Shown in pieces: positions 8,701 to 10,960 of a stretch of DNA of 10,960 nt. A program made the position numbers and the translations under genes. Under the pieces are notes generated by a model, which saw nothing but the letters and a program-made list of their open reading frames with translations, was not told where the DNA came from and searched no databases. Within the stretch, counting starts at the first letter, position 1; the number at the start of each line of letters is the position of its first letter. This DNA comes from Candidatus Aminicenantota bacterium (lineage in GTDB: Bacteria; Acidobacteriota; Aminicenantia; UBA2199): contig JAHELQ010000141.1 in NCBI GenBank assembly GCA_024644125.1, positions 1-10,960 on the forward strand, read 5' to 3'.

Positions 8701-8903
8701 CTGACCGGATGCGTGATTGTTTCACCATCCGTTACAATACAGACCTCTTCGAAGAGGCGACAATTCAATTGATGGGTCAACGGCTAATAGACTTATTCTC
8801 CAACATCGTAAAAAACCCAATCAGCGCCGTCGGGCAATTGGCCGCGGCTCAACCGACAGAGACCGCCGGAGAGAAAGTCGTTACCTGGGAAATAGATTTT
8901 TAA
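1104..8903 (+). CDS. Hybrid PKS/NRPS megasynthase, FAAL-ACP-KS-AT-KR-ACP-C
   Basis: An uninterrupted 2,599-residue multidomain enzyme. Domain order: fatty acyl-AMP ligase (1-560), carrier 1 (580-651), ketosynthase (670-1092), acyltransferase (1188-1480), ketoreductase with its structural half (1550-2016), carrier 2 (2057-2127), condensation domain (2144-2572), then a ~27-residue tail. Each is described in its own entry. Predicted role: load a free fatty acid, extend it by one malonyl unit, reduce the new keto group, and pass the beta-hydroxyacyl chain to an acceptor, as in lipopeptide initiation. About 30 residues separate the post-AT linker (YPFEK, from Y1515) from the KR region, which leaves no room for a dehydratase. 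No methyltransferase, aminotransferase, adenylation or thioesterase domain is seen. ATG 1104 is chosen because family homology begins within a few residues and no ATG, GTG or TTG lies in frame between it and 1080. There is no convincing Shine-Dalgarno: an AAGGGGA at 1073-1079 is 24 bases away. Confidence 0.95.
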   Translation: MLYKNLVEALYENRSREKEITFIETSEIRSILSYVDLYDRARNTLFHLQHRGLLPGDEVILQTGDNQEFLIIFWACLMGKFIPVPVTEATNDEYTLKLFNIQSILRNPHLAIDREKLQRLETFASEQNREAQFEKLSRRTLHIPELLNGGEQGKIESIDGSDIAYIQFSSGSTGNPKGVVLKHLNLLTNINGIVHGFGNSQQGTTDHCFSWMPLTHDMGLIGFHLTPLVAGWIQTLMLPSLFIRYPRLWLEKLAEYEATITVSPNFGYQYVLKHAGRLAEDPIDLSSIRIMVNGAEPISADLCERFTKFAAPFKFKKEAMFPAYGMAEASLAICTARPHEKWRTYKLDRNANRTGVKVVEINGGRDATEFVEIGFPVKGCLIKIVDLDGGELGEETTGEIAIKGDNVTSGYYNDVEATAAAFIDDGWFLTGDLGFVKNGRLVVTGRKKEIIFVNGLNYYPHDLERAAEEMEEIDFEKVVFCGASNPESGTDEIIGFVVFKKSLEEFLPLAEALTNHMARRLGIVVHHVVPIKKVPKTTSGKIKRNSLKDHYSEGRFGQEIQELDRLRRESAASGDDYSKDELQVVIRSVWATVLSNETIADDRNFFEAGGNSTAAVMAKERLQTALRREIDVIDIFRFPTIATLASYLAGEAAVEATKELPAACLRPEAKIAVIGMACRFPGARTTDEFWLNLAAGRDSLTKFSDGELLEAGIVPVCIEDPFYVKVKGIVEDCDCFDADFFGYTPAEAAAMDPQTRILHELAWETLESAGCDPAEFEGLIGLYAGASPNLHWQFQSAPGSSNRASSAFTSVQLHDKDFMCTRVSYKLDLKGPSVTLYSACSTSLVAVDAACQGLLTGRCDLALAGGVSIWLPQKTGYHYEEGMLFSKSGRCRSFDSGADGTIFSDGGGLVALMRLDEAIARKDPVQAVILASFTNNDGSQKAGYTAPGIDGQAAVIRHAMRMAGIDAESVSYIETHGSATQLGDSIELQAMHMAFAAEKRRYCAVGSVKSNLGHLNAAAGIAGLIKTVLALKNRLVPPSIHFKNPNPLLASNDTPFYINNTLSPWKNDDAPLRAGVSAFGIGGTNAHVVLEDAPLPESRVAGPAYAILPLSGKTPQAVGRAAAGLRKHLEAHPRLNLTDAAFTLQTGRRHFHYRDAAVCASREEALASLTKIESAERHERVLAGGLPVVFMFSGLGAHYTDMGQGLYASSPVFREETDRCVEILRTLTDINPAKTLDDPLRAHIAMFTFQYALARLLMSWGVQPEAMIGYSFGEYAAACLSGMLSLDEALRIVVARGRALGSQPAGKMASVPLDRDSLLPYLHDNIYIAIDNGPSCVVAGAPEAIDAFSAGLKSERYLSVEFPSTHAMHSPLMNGMTAEFAAALATATIKPPRIKTVSNVTGTWFENRDMSSLYWNAHLTGTVRFADGISAILKQGPACFVEIGPGHDLRLLVERRFGENSPNRALNLVRPANQAHEDTRYLMKRLALLWKYGASIDWRAVHKPAEPVKVPLPTYPFEKTVFDISIQKQHEADSSGDRGRLAKKRDIADWFYIPGWKRTLGPLFSGGQTVEPQRWFILGGDDYLETHLRNKLQTLGHTVISIPSSDRLNDLLAGGTIPNHIVHCRCAGDFDGNGESTFDEIETHLYKGFYSLVTAASALERAGIGQTVIIWVITSGVYPVTGTEKLSPVRATITAPLKTLPQEFPFIQCRHIDLEHGVANDPRFSEQAAELAIAEFLAGGDEAFIAYRSQNRWVQRFEPARMERTGRAPRYLKKGGVYLVTGGTGNIGFALSRFLAEATHGTLVLTGRTPVPAGDGSAAGKAGKIRELEKLGATVLYHQADAANLAEMQAVIDGTLSRYGALDGVIHAAGVMDKTILSTAAAIKPQDWRLQFPPKVLGISVLENVLGDLPLDFVLVTSSLSPLLGGIGLSVYAAANVYMDTFVHRHNRNHPVRWTTVNWADWEFSRDPAIPADDSTLAALFANSEMNIPIEDGIDTFERILSRCEESQIIVSAGDLDTRIRRWITNRTFETDEQTGPIENRRKPRPDVMTSYSPPANDLQRALTENWAEIFGIEDIGVDDDFFELGGDSLKALSFISRLHRESKLLIEVADFFKHPTIRGLTAILEQRDTGDRDDIVPGEKQEYYDLSHSQKGLWVLDQLAENLVAYNLSSAVEFGPDLDPDALEEAYKLVVQRHESLRTIFTLKDGEPKQKVVSLEESGFAVKRVDLRRHPEPRLEAERLAAADKQVPFHLQKGPLIRVTLVTLPDGYIKLFAVHHIICDGLSLNIVIRDWLDYYRRLAAGEHPLHPAPLRLQYRDFCRWHNQQLRHARIDRHREYWLDTMSGELPVLELPVDFARPEIKTYSGSSLTFELDRETAIAIPELGRLHQSSLFMVILAAVNTLLHGYSGQRDIILGAVTAGRDYGHLDDQIGFYANTLPIRSSVDPEESFETFLHGVRDNLLRAYQHQIFPFAMIVESLGPNTPPSRNPLFDVIVVLQNIDVQDESAEGDRMIFTGNRGQWASSSFDLTFSFYSDRMRDCFTIRYNTDLFEEATIQLMGQRLIDLFSNIVKNPISAVGQLAAAQPTETAGEKVVTWEIDF
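2841..3056 (+). other. Carrier protein domain 1
   Basis: Residues 580-651. The phosphopantetheine attachment serine is S612 in FFEAGGNSTAA. The GGNS core is closer to the PCP-like carriers of hybrid NRPS/PKS enzymes than to the LGxDS core of fatty-acid ACPs. Its place directly after the FAAL implies that it receives the activated fatty acid. It ends in the usual FPTIATLASYL helix. Confidence 0.9.
3111..4379 (+). other. Ketosynthase (KS) domain
   Basis: Residues 670-1092, opening with IAVIGMACRFPGA and closing with GGTNAHVVLE. The Cys-His-His triad is complete: C840 in SACSTSL, H976 in ETHGSATQLGD and H1014 in SNLGHLNAAAG. The active-site loops differ from the commonest TACSSSL and EAHGTGT forms. 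It should condense the fatty acyl chain with a malonyl-type extender. The internal motif MDPQTRILHELAWETLESAG is also standard for modular KS domains. A KS-AT linker follows at about 1093-1187. Confidence 0.93.
4665..5543 (+). other. Acyltransferase (AT) domain, probably malonyl-specific
   Basis: Residues 1188-1480. It opens with VVFMFSGLGAHYTDMG; the nucleophile is S1271 in GYSFGEY, a variant of GHSxGE with Tyr for His. The specificity motif is HAMH at 1366-1369, a close variant of the HAFH associated with malonyl-CoA and unlike the YASH of methylmalonyl-specific domains; H1366 is the likely catalytic histidine. FVEIGPGHDL near the end is also typical. Because the AT is in cis, no separate trans-acting AT is needed. 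Confidence 0.88.
5751..7151 (+). other. Ketoreductase (KR) region, structural plus catalytic halves
   Basis: Residues 1550-2016. The first part (from WFYIPGWKR) resembles the degenerate Rossmann structural half of modular KRs. The catalytic half has the NADPH motif TGGTGNIG (1781-1788) and a complete set of catalytic residues: K1895, S1919, Y1932 and N1936 (YAAAN). It is therefore predicted to be active and to give a beta-hydroxyacyl product. Stereochemistry cannot be assigned: the LDD motif of B-type KRs reads MDK here, and the A-type tryptophan position before the tyrosine appears to be leucine. Confidence 0.9.
7272..7484 (+). other. Carrier protein domain 2
   Basis: Residues 2057-2127, with the attachment serine S2089 in FFELGGDSLKAL and a closing HPTIRGLTAILEQ helix. 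It would hold the extended, reduced chain and present it to the following condensation domain. Like carrier 1 it has the PCP-like GG(D/N)S core. Confidence 0.93.
7533..8819 (+). other. NRPS condensation (C) domain at the C-terminus
   Basis: Residues 2144-2572. Core motifs run in order: SHSQKGLWVL (C1), RHESLRTIF from R2194 (C2), the catalytic HHIICDG at 2276-2282 (C3, second His H2277), YRDFCRWHNQQL (C4), IGFYANTLPIR (C5), AYQHQIFPF (C6) and SRNPLFDVIVVLQN (C7). With HHxxxDG intact it should be active and form an amide (or ester) between the chain on carrier 2 and an acceptor. No adenylation domain or carrier follows in this protein, and I see no recognisable docking domain in the short tail after it. 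Confidence 0.92.
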
Positions 8904-8914
8904 TTCTTTTAGTT

Positions 8915-8920
8915 GAGGAA
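8915..8920 (+). promoter_or_regulatory. Ribosome binding site for the isomerase-like gene
   Basis: GAGGAA sits five bases before ATG 8926, in the 22-base gap after the megasynthase stop. It fixes the start codon and contrasts with the megasynthase gene, which lacks such a site. Confidence 0.75.
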
Positions 8921-8925
8921 GCCAA

Positions 8926-9603
8926 ATGAAACAAAAACCTTTTATTTTAATCAATTTCAAGAAAGTATCCGGCGAACGGGCAATCGCGTTGGCTAAGGAA
9001 TTGGAAGGTCTTGACCGGAGTATTCTGGAGATCTTCGACCTGGCGGTGGCGGTTCTGAATCACGATTCATGTTCCATAGTATCGGAGACGACACTTCCGG
9101 TTTTTTTGCAGGATTTCACCGACCCGGGAGACAGGCAAATGGCGACTCCGGGCATCAGAGGGGTGATACTGAATCATCCTGAAAAAGCCATGAGCCACAG
9201 CCGGATTCAACAAGACCTGGAGAGCGCGCAACAACGTAATTTGCAGGTCATTTTATGCGCTTCGTCGTTGGATGAGAGCGCGGCGATCCGCGACCGCTAC
9301 TGCGCCGATTTCATCGCTGTGGAAAACCGCGATCTCATCGGCAAAGACATATCGCTCGCCGAATCATCCGGGGAATACGTCGAGCAAGCTCTCGCAGGCG
9401 CAAACGGCCATCGTATCCTATTCGGCGGCGGCATCAAGAGTAGCCGCGACATCAATTTTGTCATCGACCGGGGGGGAGCGGGAGTATTGGTATCCAGTCT
9501 GATCGTCAAAGCGGAACATCCGCTGGAGGCTCTAACCGGACTACTGGACCCCAAAAATTATAAAAACATGACAACAAGATCTGAGGAGGCATCATGCCAA
9601 TAA
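8926..9603 (+). CDS. Archaeal-type triosephosphate isomerase-like protein
   Basis: A 225-residue single-domain TIM-barrel protein. Triosephosphate isomerase interconverts dihydroxyacetone phosphate and glyceraldehyde 3-phosphate. This sequence follows the short (~225-residue) archaeal pattern and not the ~250-residue bacterial one. The family's functional residues are in place: N10 and K12 in LINFKK near the N-terminus, H84 in ILNHPEKAM, the catalytic-base position E133 in FIAVENRDLIG, and a phosphate-binding glycine loop at 166-170 (FGGGI), with GAGVLVSSLIVKA near the end. It lies 22 bases after the megasynthase with a good ribosome site and overlaps the next gene by 10 bases, so it is almost certainly co-transcribed. 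That context suggests a specialised role, perhaps isomerising a small phosphorylated precursor, though plain triosephosphate isomerase activity is possible since no key residue is missing. Fold and family are confident; the substrate is not. Confidence 0.8.
   Translation: MKQKPFILINFKKVSGERAIALAKELEGLDRSILEIFDLAVAVLNHDSCSIVSETTLPVFLQDFTDPGDRQMATPGIRGVILNHPEKAMSHSRIQQDLESAQQRNLQVILCASSLDESAAIRDRYCADFIAVENRDLIGKDISLAESSGEYVEQALAGANGHRILFGGGIKSSRDINFVIDRGGAGVLVSSLIVKAEHPLEALTGLLDPKNYKNMTTRSEEASCQ
9584..9589 (+). promoter_or_regulatory. Strong ribosome binding site for the PLP enzyme gene
   Basis: AGGAGG ends four bases before ATG 9594 and lies inside the last codons of the isomerase-like gene. 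With the 10-base overlap (9594-9603) this points to translational coupling of the two genes. Confidence 0.8.
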
Positions 9604-10859
9604 ATAACGGAGACGTAACCATCTGGCAACAATGCGTGAATCCCGCGTGCGGCGCGAAGCACGGCATCGACCGCATCATCGGCAAGTGCGATAGCTGCGG
9701 CGGCGGACTGGAATATAGTTTCGAGGGGACCTGGGACGGAATTCCCGGCGACCGGGACGATTTGTGGAAGAATTTCCCGATGATCCCATTGCAAAATCCC
9801 GAAAACATTGTCGCGTTAGGAGCCGGCGGTAGCGAGTTGTTGTTGCTGGAAGAATTGTCCGGTCACTTGAATGGCGCCAACTTGTACTTAAAATTGGATT
9901 GCCACAAAAATCCCACCGGCACCTTCAAAGACCGCGAAGCGTCAATCATCATGAGCCGGATCAAAGAATTGGGCCTGGACAATCTGGTTTTTTATTCCAC
10001 CGGCAACACCGGCCGCGCCTACACCCACTTCGCGGCGCACCTGAATCTGAATTCCTATTTTTTCATGCCGCGACAGTGCCAATACAAAAACACGACGTTT
10101 ATCAAAAAAAATCGCGAAAACCGCATCATTCTGGTGGACGACCATTACCCCAACATCAGCCCGTACGCGAAAAAGTTCGCCCAGGCAAACGGCTTGACCT
10201 CCATCGCCCCGCTACACGACCGCAACGAATCGTACGCCACTGTGGCCTATGAGCAACGGCAGCAATTGCCCGATTGCCGGTACTTCGCCCAGACCATCGC
10301 CAGCGGAATGGGACCCATCGGTTTTTACAAGGGCCATATGAACATGATCCAATTGGGTCTGGAAACCGGGGACGACATCCCCACCTTGATCGGTATCCAG
10401 AGCAGCCAGGTGAATGTGATGGCAAGGGCCTACAATGCGGGACGAAAGGAATTGACCGCCGCCGACATGCCCGCCGAATTTCCCGAAGACCTGTTCGAGC
10501 CCACTCTCAATTCCACCAATCCGGTCAACAACTACCCACAACTGTACCACTGTTTGAAAGAAAACGACGGCATCATCACAGATGTGGAACCGGCGTTCAC
10601 CGAAAGAAAAGGACAACCGCTGGTCGCGGCCCTCAAAAAAAGAGGAATCAACCTGCGCACCGACGTGGAGCGGTCTCTCTTGATCGGCTATTCCGGTTTG
10701 GTGAAATTGGCTGGGGAAGGACGGTTCGAGAAAGGCGAAAACATCATGTTGCTGGCGGTGGGCAGAGGAAAAGACAATTGTACGGAGCTCATCGAGCCTG
10801 ATGCTGTCATCGATCCCCTGACCCAGGACCCGGTTGAATTGTTCAAGAAATTGAACTGA
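9594..10859 (+). CDS. Threonine-synthase-like PLP-dependent enzyme
   Basis: A 421-residue fold-type II PLP enzyme of the threonine synthase/cysteate synthase group. An N-terminal zinc ribbon has C14 and C19 (CX4C), then C32 and C35 (CX2C). The PLP lysine is K112 in NPTGTFKDRE, close to the threonine synthase consensus. STGNTGRA at 135-142 is the expected substrate/cofactor loop, and ASGMGPIG (236-243) is in the place of the PLP-phosphate loop. Near the C-terminus the usual TGxGLKD-type segment reads AVGRGKDN (388-395), so a valine seems to replace the threonine that normally contacts the PLP ring nitrogen. Threonine synthase converts O-phosphohomoserine to threonine; cysteate synthase relatives use O-phosphoserine and sulfite. 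No homoserine kinase or aspartate-pathway gene is nearby, and the coupling to the isomerase-like gene in a biosynthetic cluster favours a specialised reaction on a phosphorylated amino acid. A resistant copy of threonine synthase is an alternative. The family is confident, the reaction is not. Confidence 0.82.
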   Translation: MPINNGDVTIWQQCVNPACGAKHGIDRIIGKCDSCGGGLEYSFEGTWDGIPGDRDDLWKNFPMIPLQNPENIVALGAGGSELLLLEELSGHLNGANLYLKLDCHKNPTGTFKDREASIIMSRIKELGLDNLVFYSTGNTGRAYTHFAAHLNLNSYFFMPRQCQYKNTTFIKKNRENRIILVDDHYPNISPYAKKFAQANGLTSIAPLHDRNESYATVAYEQRQQLPDCRYFAQTIASGMGPIGFYKGHMNMIQLGLETGDDIPTLIGIQSSQVNVMARAYNAGRKELTAADMPAEFPEDLFEPTLNSTNPVNNYPQLYHCLKENDGIITDVEPAFTERKGQPLVAALKKRGINLRTDVERSLLIGYSGLVKLAGEGRFEKGENIMLLAVGRGKDNCTELIEPDAVIDPLTQDPVELFKKLN

Positions 10860-10878
10860 CAGGAACAAGCGACCGACC

Positions 10879-10960
10879 ATGCCTGGCAAAACAGCGATCG
10901 TCACCGGCGCCGGACGGGGAATCGGGCGGGCCATTGCAATCACATTGGCCCGTAACGGAT
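10879..10960 (+). CDS. Short-chain dehydrogenase/reductase, FabG-like (5' part only)
   Basis: Only the first 27 codons are present; the frame runs off the right edge. They encode a classical SDR N-terminus: a short lead, a beta strand (TAIVTG), the NAD(P)-binding motif TGAGRGIG at residues 9-16, and the start of the following helix (RAIAITLARNG). The gene starts 19 bases after the PLP enzyme stop and is probably in the same operon. A weak AGGAA at 10861-10865 is 13 bases before the ATG, longer than usual. Members oxidise or reduce hydroxyl/keto groups; a FabG-like role on an acyl chain or a role on the cassette's small-molecule precursor are both possible. The substrate cannot be read from this fragment. 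Confidence 0.85.
   Translation, partial: MPGKTAIVTGAGRGIGRAIAITLARNG

Noticed and set aside
8926..9603. Reading the TIM barrel as a tryptophan- or histidine-pathway isomerase (TrpF/HisA type)
   Set aside because: The N-terminal NFK, the NHPE histidine motif and the AVE glutamate follow the triosephosphate isomerase pattern; no trp or his genes are nearby.
9594..10859. Ordinary threonine biosynthesis operon
   Set aside because: No homoserine dehydrogenase or homoserine kinase is adjacent; the gene is coupled to an isomerase-like gene and sits behind a PKS/NRPS.
10212..10943. Long open frame (243 codons) on the - strand opposite the PLP enzyme and SDR genes
   Set aside because: It lies fully antisense to two genes with strong family motifs, shows no recognisable domain, and has low-complexity composition typical of a mirrored frame in GC-rich DNA.
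1..10960. tRNA, rRNA, CRISPR array, insertion sequence or long direct repeats
   Set aside because: No regularly spaced repeats, transposase motifs or tRNA-like cloverleaf were seen; nearly the whole window is coding and the largest gap is 85 bases.

Overview
The window is 10,960 bases of bacterial DNA with moderately high GC by eye, and every supported gene lies on the + strand. It is part of a biosynthetic gene cluster. No marker gene fixes the organism. The MacB/FtsX-type permease ending in a 'NPVKSLRYE'-like tail, the hybrid PKS/NRPS style, and the lack of a clear Shine-Dalgarno site before the largest gene recall soil or wetland Acidobacteriota, Candidatus Aminicenantes or Bacteroidota genomes. 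This placement is tentative and made from memory.

Layout: (1) 2-1018, the C-terminal part of an ABC transporter permease (MacB/FtsX family), cut by the left edge. (2) 1019-1103, an 85-base gap with a weak terminator-like hairpin just after the permease stop. (3) 1104-8903, one intact 2,599-residue hybrid megasynthase with domain order fatty acyl-AMP ligase (FAAL), carrier protein, ketosynthase, acyltransferase, ketoreductase, carrier protein, condensation domain. All core catalytic motifs are readable and there is no frameshift. (4) 8926-9603, a 225-residue homologue of the short archaeal-type triosephosphate isomerases, with the Asn/Lys, His and Glu residues kept. (5) 9594-10859, a threonine-synthase-like PLP enzyme with an N-terminal four-cysteine zinc ribbon. 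(6) 10879-10960, the start of a short-chain dehydrogenase/reductase, cut by the right edge.

How they may work together: the FAAL would activate a free fatty acid as acyl-AMP and load it on the first carrier. The KS/AT pair would add one malonyl-derived C2 unit, and the KR would reduce it to a beta-hydroxyacyl chain on the second carrier. The terminal condensation domain would then pass the chain to an amine (or hydroxyl) acceptor. No adenylation domain, thioesterase or second NRPS is in the window, so the acceptor module must lie elsewhere or the acceptor is unusual. The isomerase-like and threonine-synthase-like genes overlap by 10 bases and follow the megasynthase closely. With the SDR they look like a small cassette that either makes an uncommon amino acid from a phosphorylated C3/C4 precursor or provides resistant copies of primary-metabolism enzymes. 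That cassette is the most interesting part of the window. Its function is inference, not something the sequence shows.
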